Source: Phycisphaerales bacterium
GTDB taxonomy: Bacteria > Planctomycetota > Phycisphaerae > Phycisphaerales > UBA1924
Reading direction: 5' to 3'
DNA: 35,060 nucleotides
Assembly: GCA_007694925.1 (NCBI GenBank)
Contig: REET01000139.1
Span: forward strand, 1-35,060
Below the pieces are notes generated by a model. The model was not told the DNA's origin and did not search any database. It saw only the letters and a program-made list of their open reading frames with translations. This document shows positions 17,801 through 23,690 of the stretch, piece by piece. Every line of letters begins with the position of its first letter. Within the stretch, counting starts at the first letter, position 1. The position numbers were made by a program, and so were the translations under genes.

Positions 17801-18200
17801 GGAGGTCGTCCATGTCGAGCACGGCGTCGACCTGTTCGAGGGCCCCGCGGAGGTCGCCCTCCTTCAGGGCCAGCTCGGCCCGCTGGATGCTCAGCTCGTC
17901 GGCGGGCAGGGCGCGGACGCGTCGGCTCGCCTCGGCCAGCAGGCGGTAGCCCCGGTCGCGTTCGCGGTCGGCCAGGGCGGCGCCCCCGCCCTCCATGAGC
18001 TTCATCAGGATGGCCCGTGCCTCGACGGGACGGCCAGTCTCGATCAGGTCGCGGGCGGCGGTCAGCGCCTCGGGGGCGCTCAGCGCGGCACGCTCGTCCG
18101 CCCAGGGCCGCTCAGAACCCGAAGCGATCGCGGGGAGGCCGATCGAGAAAGCGGCAGCGGCCGCCAGAACGGTTCGAACTGTCCGATTGGTGCGCTTCAT
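14862..18200 (-). CDS. secretin-like outer-membrane protein (type II secretion / type IV pilus type) with long coiled N-region
   Basis: This 1112-residue protein is read from ATG 18200 (GGAGA upstream). A signal peptide ends near residue 29 (IASGSE). Residues about 30-480 are helical and very rich in Arg, Glu, Gln and Ala, with TPR-like units (LALKEGDLRGALEQVDAVL) and a long coiled coil. Residues about 500-700 look like N-domain/STN-type modules. The last 240 residues carry secretin signatures: VPDQGTLLLGGQRI, then GVPVLSKLPVVNRFFTNR, then LMILVKPTILI. Secretins form the multimeric outer-membrane gate for type II secretion or pili. None of the other machine genes is adjacent; the ATPase at 30-32 kb is a candidate partner. 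The extended N-region exceeds that of GspD or PilQ. It ends in a strong terminator. Confidence 0.87.
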   Translation of the reverse strand: MKRTNRTVRTVLAAAAAFSIGLPAIASGSERPWADERAALSAPEALTAARDLIETGRPVEARAILMKLMEGGGAALADRERDRGYRLLAEASRRVRALPADELSIQRAELALKEGDLRGALEQVDAVLDMDDLPGANLVRAEQLRDRIEARRAQLAPMIAGAMDEASRAIDAGELAEAKVYIAWLNRSGMELNQQQRSQLTDWQMQIVAAERRAGRTFDAGGDTLTLSAQPGIRRMDEEPREQTGERTRERQPDPVDEVIDNAEREEALRLIRRADEAFQGRRLNDALATYEDVRTRLRDALNESERRELDSKIFETQRLLQGDPSGEQVLDRAITARERQRQEALTVFNNQLEAAERAIATGDIEGARNNATAARLTIERNRAVFDEQSYERYLNQARDLAGRVEAAQERLAQREAAERATQLERLAREAEREREARRRRQINEAILRVRDLQMQRRYREALDVIEQEILFVDPNNVQGQLLRDIIADTALYRESAENSREFHRHAGELRVENERAAIPPLDIIEFPPDWPSLSANRTLQTAYSEPAENRQVLARLRTQRIPQVDISNTFQEALEFVQVVGQIDVDVDWDALEEINVRRDDPVTLSLRNKPLQAVLERVLARVGDPAFGEKAWYTVQDGILLVSSDRALRRNTYLEIYDVRDLVVEIPEYRNAPQFDLNQILQGGRGGGGQSPFQDPGDQDVERMPLEERIDRMKDIIRELVDPGEWRDQAGETGAIYDWQSQLLITQTAENHRQIRSLLSKLRSVRAMQINVETRFLLVSQDFFEQIGFDLDVYFNATSDVVQNAQALDPTILPSDFFGSSGRYQRNVTGGLTQTGDDPTSFGNPGPQQSRWTPIGVVQDSLGIAGALMPSEGIAATVLGRAPAMGISGQFLDDIQVDFLVQATQADRRSVQLTAPRLTFTNGQVSNIYVATQQGFISDLTPVVSDSAVGFDPTIDVISEGVRMIVEGTITADRRYVILDIDAAIAQIEGFSSEPVTAIAGGQLVTSADTQSFVQVPRTTVTRVSTTVTVPDQGTLLLGGQRIVNEVEVESGVPVLSKLPVVNRFFTNRIMSKEEQTLMILVKPTILIQNEQEEQNFPGITESLGLGIGG

Positions 18201-18491
18201 GGCCGATCTCCATCCCGGTCGCGGGCAACGGACAGCGACGCCCGGTCTGCGACCCATGTGCTTGTCTGTTTGAAGAACCCGGGCTCCGCGTCAACGGGGG
18301 GTGTGGTGCTTCCGCCGAGGGACGCGCGTGCGCCCCTCACCGATTTCGTCCGCGCCCGGTGCCGACCGAAGGCAGGTCGTGTGGTCGGCACCCGGAAGGG
18401 TCTCCGGCGAGACCCCGAGCGGCATTGCCGCCGCGGCCCGGGAAGATACTCCCCCCCGGCCGCCAACGCAACCCGCCCCCGGCGCGATCGG

Positions 18492-19505
18492 TTATCCGAG
18501 CCACCGGACCCGGTGGATCCGCGTATCGGGGAGATCAGAGAGCATTTCCGAAGCCTCCTGCCTCCGCCCCGCCAGCCAGCGCTTGAGGGTTTCGGGCCGG
18601 ACGCGGTCGGCGCTGATGGTGATCAGATCGATCAGCGAGGCCTCGTCGAGCCCGAGCCTCCGGATTGTCGCTTCCTGGCACCCTTCCTCGGCGCACCGGA
18701 AGTTCGGCGCTTCCATCAGCACCTCGGCGTACTTTGGGTCCGGGTTTTCTTCGGTGTTCACCCGCACCAGGCAGCGCCAGGCGGTGACGCCGAGCTCCCG
18801 GCCGTCGTCGTCGGTGTTCGACTCGATGTCGATGTTGAGGGTGAGCCGCCACTCGTCGCGCAGGCGTTCGACGACCTCATCAACGCTGAGGAACTCGGGC
18901 TTGTCTTCGGGGGCGAGCAGGACCGATCGGTGCTCGTGGTCGGCCGCGTCGATCCCGACGGGGTCCTCGATCTGCTCAAGGTCGAAGGAACGGAGGATCT
19001 TCTCGACCCGCTCGCGGTCCTCGGGGGTCACCCGCAGGACGAGGTTTTTGTGCTCGTCGATCACGAGGTAGATGAACGGATCGTCGCACATCGCGCCGAA
19101 GCCGCAGAGCCCGTCCTCATACAGAAAGGGCCGGTAGCGCCGGACGCCGTCGATGAAGCGGTCGAGCCCAACGAGCTCGTAGGAGATGAACGGGTCGATC
19201 TCGCGGTACGCGTCGCGTCCGAGCACATCCAGGATGGGGTAAACCCGTCCGGGCAGCAGGGGCAGCAGCGACGAGACCATCGCCGGCAGCCGCTCGGAAG
19301 AGACCACCACCTCGTAGGCGTAGCGGTCGGGCCACTCCTCCCATTCGGCCCCGTCCTCGGCGCTCTCGCCCCCGTCGGCGGGCTCGAAGCTCACGGCGAA
19401 CCCCGGGCGGGGCGTCAGCTCGCTGGTGGGGAACACCCCAAGCGGATAGCGGAAGCCGGGGACTTCCAGACGGGTCAGCGAGTTGTCGATCACGCACTGC
19501 GGCAT
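18492..19505 (-). CDS. conserved-looking protein of unknown function
   Basis: A 337-residue soluble protein. I start it at ATG 19505 (MPQCVIDNS), because the track ORF continues into the antisense of coaX. No signal peptide or membrane segment is visible. The protein is acidic with a mixed alpha/beta look: YAYEVVVSSERLPAMVSSLL, then a Tyr/Phe-rich stretch (DPFISYELVGLDRFI, FIYLVIDEHKNLVLRV), then a late FRCAEEGC cysteine pair. I recognise no family or catalytic motif. The start has no Shine-Dalgarno sequence but has TATAGG 10 nt upstream. It diverges from coaX across only 45 bases, so the two may share control. Coding is supported by its length, its good amino-acid composition and the intergenic gap before the secretin. 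Confidence 0.75.
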   Translation of the reverse strand: MPQCVIDNSLTRLEVPGFRYPLGVFPTSELTPRPGFAVSFEPADGGESAEDGAEWEEWPDRYAYEVVVSSERLPAMVSSLLPLLPGRVYPILDVLGRDAYREIDPFISYELVGLDRFIDGVRRYRPFLYEDGLCGFGAMCDDPFIYLVIDEHKNLVLRVTPEDRERVEKILRSFDLEQIEDPVGIDAADHEHRSVLLAPEDKPEFLSVDEVVERLRDEWRLTLNIDIESNTDDDGRELGVTAWRCLVRVNTEENPDPKYAEVLMEAPNFRCAEEGCQEATIRRLGLDEASLIDLITISADRVRPETLKRWLAGRRQEASEMLSDLPDTRIHRVRWLG

Positions 19506-19550
19506 CGGCGGCAAGCCTATATCGGCTCTCGACGCTACGCTCAGCCGGTT

Positions 19551-20330
19551 ATGGAAGCCCCAGCCAGCATCCTCGCCGTTGCGATCGGCAATTCTCGCAC
19601 GCGTCTGGGCCTGTTCGACCCCGAGGGGCTGCACCGGCCCGAGTCGGTGGAGAATTCGGCTCCGTCGGAAATCGCCTCGGCCGTCCGGTCGAGGCTCGAT
19701 GAGCAAGGCGGGGCGATGGTTGTGGTCGCGACGGTGAATCCCGCGCTGGCCGAGGGGTTGGAGCGGGACCTCGGCGAGGTGGGCGGGGGCGTGTACCGCA
19801 TCGGGCGGGATGTCCCGATTCCGCTGCTGCACGATGTCCAGAGCCCCGAGCGGGTCGGGCAAGATCGCCTGCTCAACGCCCTGGGCGCATACTCCAAGTC
19901 CAAGCAGGCCTGCCTGGTGATCGATGCGGGGACGGCGGTGACCGCCGACTTTGTCGATGGCGAGGGGATTTTTCAGGGCGGGGCGATTCTGCCCGGCCTC
20001 TCGATGATGCTGCGTTCGCTGCACGAAGGCACCGCGGCGTTGCCCGAGGTCGCCTTCAGCCCCGTCGGGGCCGACCGCCCCTTCGGCAAGGTGACCGAGG
20101 AGGCGATGCGGCTGGGCGTCTTCGCCGCCGTGCGGGGTGCGGTGCGGGAGCTTCTGGATCGCTACGCCGAGGCGTACGGGGGGTACCCGCGCGTGATCGC
20201 GACGGGTGGCGACGCGCCGGTGCTCTTTGAAGCCGGCGACTCGGTGGTCGAGCACATCGTGCCGGACTTGCAACTGATCGGGATCCACGAGGCCTGCCGG
20301 CGCAACGCCGAGGGCGACGACGGGCCATGA
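19551..20330 (+). CDS. coaX: type III pantothenate kinase
   Basis: CoaX phosphorylates pantothenate, the first step of coenzyme A synthesis. It is 259 residues from ATG 19551, hidden inside a very long track ORF. Family motifs present: VGQDRLLNALGA, with the catalytic-type Asp in GxDR; VIDAGTAVTADFVD; GGAILPGL, with pantothenate pocket residues; and ATGGDAPVLF. Odd point: the first phosphate/metal loop, normally DxGNT, reads AVAIGNSRTR, so its Asp is Ala and its Thr is Ser. The rest argues for a true CoaX, perhaps with weakened or altered catalysis. There is no ribosome site; TACGCT lies 9 nt before the ATG. It overlaps the next gene by ATGA. Confidence 0.9.
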   Translation: MEAPASILAVAIGNSRTRLGLFDPEGLHRPESVENSAPSEIASAVRSRLDEQGGAMVVVATVNPALAEGLERDLGEVGGGVYRIGRDVPIPLLHDVQSPERVGQDRLLNALGAYSKSKQACLVIDAGTAVTADFVDGEGIFQGGAILPGLSMMLRSLHEGTAALPEVAFSPVGADRPFGKVTEEAMRLGVFAAVRGAVRELLDRYAEAYGGYPRVIATGGDAPVLFEAGDSVVEHIVPDLQLIGIHEACRRNAEGDDGP

Positions 20331-21412
20331 CCGGATCGGGTCGTGGCGGGTGGCGCTTCGGTGTCGCGACGGACCGGTCGCGTCCGGGCGCGATCGGGGT
20401 GGTCGATCTTCTCGGCGAAACTTCAAGGCTCCAAGAGATCGGTCTGCCGCGGGTCGGGCCCGGGTCGATGGTGCTGGCGGACCTTTGGGGCGTGGACCGG
20501 GGGCTGGTGGTCTGCTGGTCGGAGGGGTTGGCGCAGGTGATGCCGCACGGCGGGCCGGCGGTGATGAAGGCTGTCGTTTATGAGCTGCAAGCCCGGGGCG
20601 CGGTCCGGGCCGGGGCTGACGACGAGGCCCTGGCGATCCTGTATCCGGAGGCCAGTGACCTGATCGAGGCGCGGATGCTCGCGGCGTTGGCCGAGGCCCA
20701 GAGCCCGCTGGCGATCGATCTTTTGCTCAGGCAGCCGGAGCTCTGGCGGGCGGGGGGCCAGAGCGATCCGGAACGGGACCGGGTGCTGTCGAGGCTGATC
20801 GAGCCGCCGTTGGTTGCCGCGGTCGGCCCGGCGAACATCGGCAAATCGACCTTGCTGAACACGCTGGCCGGCCGGTCTGTGGCGGCGGTCGCCGACGAGC
20901 CGGGGACGACCCGCGACCATGTCGGGCTGCTGCTGGAGGTCGGGGGCTTGGCGGTGAGGTATGTCGATACGCCGGGGATCCGCGAGGCGGAGGGGGTCGA
21001 GGCTGAGGCGGCGTCGATCGCGGCGGAGGTGGTCGCACAGGCGGACCTGGTGCTCGAATGCTCTGGGGAATGCGGCACTGGCGGATCGGCCGCCAGTGGT
21101 TCGCCACGGGAGTCATCGTTCCACCGACCTCGGCTCGGCGAGGTCGGTGCGTTGGACCCACAACATCGCGGCGGGGACGCAGCGGCACCGACCTCTCAAA
21201 GCAGAGGTCGGTGGCACGGGGGATCGGTGCTCCGTGTCGGGCTGCGGCGGGATCTGGGGCCGCCGGGGGGGGCGGTGGATGTCGAGGTCAGCGCTCAGAC
21301 GGGGGCGGGCATCGAGGAGCTTGCGGGGTTGATCCGCGAGCGGCTGGTCCCGGCCGGGATGCTTGAATCGGGCACGCCGTGGCGGTTTTGGTCGGGCGGG
21401 GGGGCTGGCTGA
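20327..21412 (+). CDS. TrmE/MnmE-like GTPase carrying a palindromic insert
   Basis: This 361-residue protein overlaps coaX by ATGA. The N-terminal part (about 10-100) recalls the TrmE folate-binding domain in outline (PGAIGVVDLLG, then MPHGGPAVMKAVVYELQARGAV). The GTPase core has G1 GPANIGKST (167-175), G2 TTRD and G3 DTPG (214-217), and G5 VSAQTGAGIEEL (321-332). G4, normally NKxD, reads LRRD (307-310). Just before it, residues about 266-296 are encoded by two hairpins, not by GTPase-like sequence. The frame is nevertheless open, and both halves of the GTPase lie in the same frame. The MnmE C-terminal Cys motif is absent, so tRNA modification is doubtful. It may be a decaying or repurposed GTPase with altered guanine specificity. 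Confidence 0.75.
   Translation: MTGSGRGGWRFGVATDRSRPGAIGVVDLLGETSRLQEIGLPRVGPGSMVLADLWGVDRGLVVCWSEGLAQVMPHGGPAVMKAVVYELQARGAVRAGADDEALAILYPEASDLIEARMLAALAEAQSPLAIDLLLRQPELWRAGGQSDPERDRVLSRLIEPPLVAAVGPANIGKSTLLNTLAGRSVAAVADEPGTTRDHVGLLLEVGGLAVRYVDTPGIREAEGVEAEAASIAAEVVAQADLVLECSGECGTGGSAASGSPRESSFHRPRLGEVGALDPQHRGGDAAAPTSQSRGRWHGGSVLRVGLRRDLGPPGGAVDVEVSAQTGAGIEELAGLIRERLVPAGMLESGTPWRFWSGGGAG
21122..21213. repeat. two-hairpin palindromic element inside the GTPase gene
   Basis: Two hairpins, each with an 11-bp perfect stem, share the arm CACCGACCTC. The first is 21122-21132/21139-21149 with loop gctcgg. The second is 21186-21196/21203-21213 with loop caaagc. The 36 bases between them contain no obvious repeat. 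The arrangement resembles REP/BIME or Rickettsia-palindromic-type elements. No second copy was seen in this window. Confidence 0.7.
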
Positions 21413-21568
21413 GGGTCTGGCTGGGGTCTGGGGCGTGAGCGTCGCGGGCGGGGGTGGATCCCTAGCATCGTCTCTCGGGCGTGTTTTCCCGGTTGATGAG
21501 CCGGCGGCGGTCGGTCCCTTGTCGGGGCTTGGACCTTTGCCGGCGCAGGGCAAGAGCAGAGTGAGCTG

Positions 21569-22477
21569 ATGGACGAACGCCAGAGCCAGATCCGGGAAGG
21601 TGCGGGGCTCGAGGAATCCCGGATCAACCAGGATTTCATCGACTTTCTGCGCAAATGGTCGACGCCGGCGCTGCTGGTGATCGCGCTGATTTTCGGCGTC
21701 GTCGCCTACCGCAACTGGTCGACCACGCGCGAGCGTGACCGCATCGACCGGGCGTTCGAGGAGCTGTCGCTGGTGGCCGCATCGGGCGATGCGCTGCCCG
21801 AGCAGTACCTGCGTGTGGCCCGCGAGCGGGGCAATGTCCGCGGGGTGGGCTCGATGGCCAGGCTCGGCGCCGCCGACGCGTGGCTGCGCGCGGCCCGCAA
21901 GGGTGTTGCGCCCGGCGCGGCGATCGGGCCCGACGGCGAGCTCTTGACCGAGGAAGACCTGCTCGACGCCGCGGGTGTCGATCACGCCCTCTCGCAGGCC
22001 GAGGCGCTCTACCGCGAGGTTCTGGAAGCGAACCGGACGCGGAGCGGCGGGACGCTGCACGCCGCGAGCGCGCTCTTCGGGCTCGGCGCGATCGCCGAGT
22101 CGCGGGGGAGCATCGGCGATGCCGAGGGCTTTTATCAGCAGGTGATCGAGCTGGCCGAGACGCGTGCGTTCCCGCAGATCGCGGCGATCGCGCGGGCGCG
22201 GATCGCGGGGCTCGGCGAGCTCGGCGATGTGCCCGAGCCGATGCGTCGGGCGGAGGTTCCGGTCGAGCCGGAGGCTGCCGCCGAGTCCAGAGATGAGCTG
22301 GATTTCGAGATGTTCGGCCCCGGGTTCATGGAGCAGCTTGAGGGCCAGCCGGCGCCGGGGGCTGACGGCGCCGAGGGGGCGCCCGGCCAGGACGGGCAGG
22401 GGGCCGGTGACCAGGGGACTGGTGACGGGGGCGGCGGTGACGGGGAACGCGGCGCTGGCGACGGCGGGGCTGGATGA
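21569..22477 (+). CDS. YfgM-like single-pass membrane protein with TPR region
   Basis: This 302-residue protein has a cytoplasmic N-tail followed by one membrane helix at about residues 32-48 (STPALLVIALIFGVVAYRNW). A helical, TPR-like domain (about 55-225) faces the other side, with words such as ALSQAEALYREVLEAN and LFGLGAIAESRGSIGDAEGFYQQVIE. The N-tail, helix and TPR order matches YfgM and related planctomycete tetratricopeptide proteins that sit near the Sec translocon and chaperone exported proteins. The C-terminal 60 residues are Gly/Asp/Glu/Ala low-complexity, ending in GDGG-type repeats. Its end overlaps the RluA start by ATGA, so the two are coupled. The function assigned is by architecture only. 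Confidence 0.72.
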   Translation: MDERQSQIREGAGLEESRINQDFIDFLRKWSTPALLVIALIFGVVAYRNWSTTRERDRIDRAFEELSLVAASGDALPEQYLRVARERGNVRGVGSMARLGAADAWLRAARKGVAPGAAIGPDGELLTEEDLLDAAGVDHALSQAEALYREVLEANRTRSGGTLHAASALFGLGAIAESRGSIGDAEGFYQQVIELAETRAFPQIAAIARARIAGLGELGDVPEPMRRAEVPVEPEAAAESRDELDFEMFGPGFMEQLEGQPAPGADGAEGAPGQDGQGAGDQGTGDGGGGDGERGAGDGGAG

Positions 22478-23646
22478 ACGCCGGGGCGCCCGGGCCCGGT
22501 CCGACGCCGGACCTCATTCTTCCCGGCGGGCAGGTCGACCAGGAGGCGGTCCGCAAGGCGTGGGAAGAGTCTGACGCGGACGATCCGATCCGCGTCCGGT
22601 TCGAGCTGCAGCGCGACCGCGGGTCGCGGCTGGACAAGTACCTCACACAACGCATCGGGTTCATGAGCCGCACGCAGGTGCAGCGCCTCATCGACGAGGG
22701 CGCGGCGTTTGTGAACGGTGTCGCGTCGCGCGCCTCGACAAAGCTGCGCATCGGCGATGTTGTGGACATTCTGCTTCCGCCGCCCCCGGGCAAGCACATC
22801 CGACCCGAGGAGATGCCGCTGGATGTGCTGTTTGAGGACGCGCACCTGATCGTGCTGAACAAGCGGCCCGATGTCATCGTGCACCCGGCGCGGGGCGAGC
22901 TGATGGGGACGCTGATCAACGGGCTGGCGTGGCACTTCGAGCATCGGTCGGGGGGCTCGCTTTCGGGCGTGGGCGAGGAGTTTGCGAGGCCGGGCGTGGT
23001 GCACCGGCTCGACCGCGACACGACCGGGTGCATTGTCTTTGCCAAGGACGACGAGGCGCACTGGAAGCTCGGGCGACAGTTCGAGCACCGCAAGGTCGAC
23101 AAGCGGTACCTGGCGGTGGTGCAGGGCAGAGTCGAGCCCGACGAGCAGGTGATCGATTTTCCGATCGGCCCGCACCAGAGCCGCGCCAAGGGGTACCGGG
23201 AGAAGCAGGTCGTCCGCCACGACGATTTGGGCAAGCCGGCGATCACGATCTGCCGCGTGCGCGAGCGGTACCGGGTGCACGATCGATCGGTGGGGGATCA
23301 GGATTTTTCGCTTGTGGAGCTGGAGCTCAAGACGGGCAGGACGCACCAGATCCGCGTGCACCTGTCGCACCTGGGCTGGCCGATTGTGGGCGACAGCGTG
23401 TACGGGGGGCGGGTGTTTCAAGGTGTCGGCGGCGAGGTGCTGGCGGGACGCCAGATGCTCCACGCGGCGTTGCTCGCCTTCGAGCACCCGATGACGGACG
23501 AGGCGGTGAGCTTCGCGGCCCCGCCCCCGGCGGACATGCGGGGCCTGATCGAGCATCTGCGGGGCGCGTCGGTCGAAGCGGTGGTGGTCGGGCAGACCGT
23601 GCCGCTGAAGCGGTTCGGGCTCGAACGGACGGGCGGCGGACCGTGA
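22474..23646 (+). CDS. RluA-family 23S rRNA pseudouridine synthase (RluD-like)
   Basis: This 390-residue enzyme isomerises uridine in rRNA. An N-terminal extension of about 45 residues precedes an S4 RNA-binding domain (SRLDKYLTQRIGFMSRTQVQRLIDEG, about 50-105). The catalytic domain follows, with the signature HRLDRDTTG holding the catalytic Asp near residue 180. Other family words are VLNKRPDVIVHPARG, ELELKTGRTHQIRVHL and IVGDSVYGG. Presence of the S4 domain favours the RluC/RluD side, where targets lie in helix 69 or nearby 23S rRNA positions, but the target cannot be fixed from sequence. It starts within the stop of the YfgM-like gene (ATGA). Its own stop overlaps a GTG that could start the NHLRC2-like gene. 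Confidence 0.94.
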   Translation: MNAGAPGPGPTPDLILPGGQVDQEAVRKAWEESDADDPIRVRFELQRDRGSRLDKYLTQRIGFMSRTQVQRLIDEGAAFVNGVASRASTKLRIGDVVDILLPPPPGKHIRPEEMPLDVLFEDAHLIVLNKRPDVIVHPARGELMGTLINGLAWHFEHRSGGSLSGVGEEFARPGVVHRLDRDTTGCIVFAKDDEAHWKLGRQFEHRKVDKRYLAVVQGRVEPDEQVIDFPIGPHQSRAKGYREKQVVRHDDLGKPAITICRVRERYRVHDRSVGDQDFSLVELELKTGRTHQIRVHLSHLGWPIVGDSVYGGRVFQGVGGEVLAGRQMLHAALLAFEHPMTDEAVSFAAPPPADMRGLIEHLRGASVEAVVVGQTVPLKRFGLERTGGGP

Positions 23647-23690
23647 GCCGGACTGTAAGCCGGGGCGGAAGATCGAAAGCGAGCGCGGCG

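Noticed and set aside
18201-18265. TTGACG -35-like site upstream of the secretin
   Set aside because: The matching -10 (AAACAG) is poor, so no promoter was annotated; the 18201-18491 spacer otherwise shows nothing I can name.
15939-19550. Most of the 1463-residue plus-strand ORF
   Set aside because: Only its last 259 codons (coaX) are real; the rest is antisense to the secretin and the unknown gene, with leucine/valine/aspartate-rich mirror composition.
21105-21220. CACGGG direct repeats as a target-site duplication
   Set aside because: They are 110 bases apart, so removal would break the frame that joins both GTPase halves; kept only as a hint within the finding.
22330-22477. Gly/Asp-rich repeat at the end of the YfgM-like gene as a separate repeat element
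   Set aside because: It is simple-composition coding sequence in the right frame and not a distinct unit repeat.
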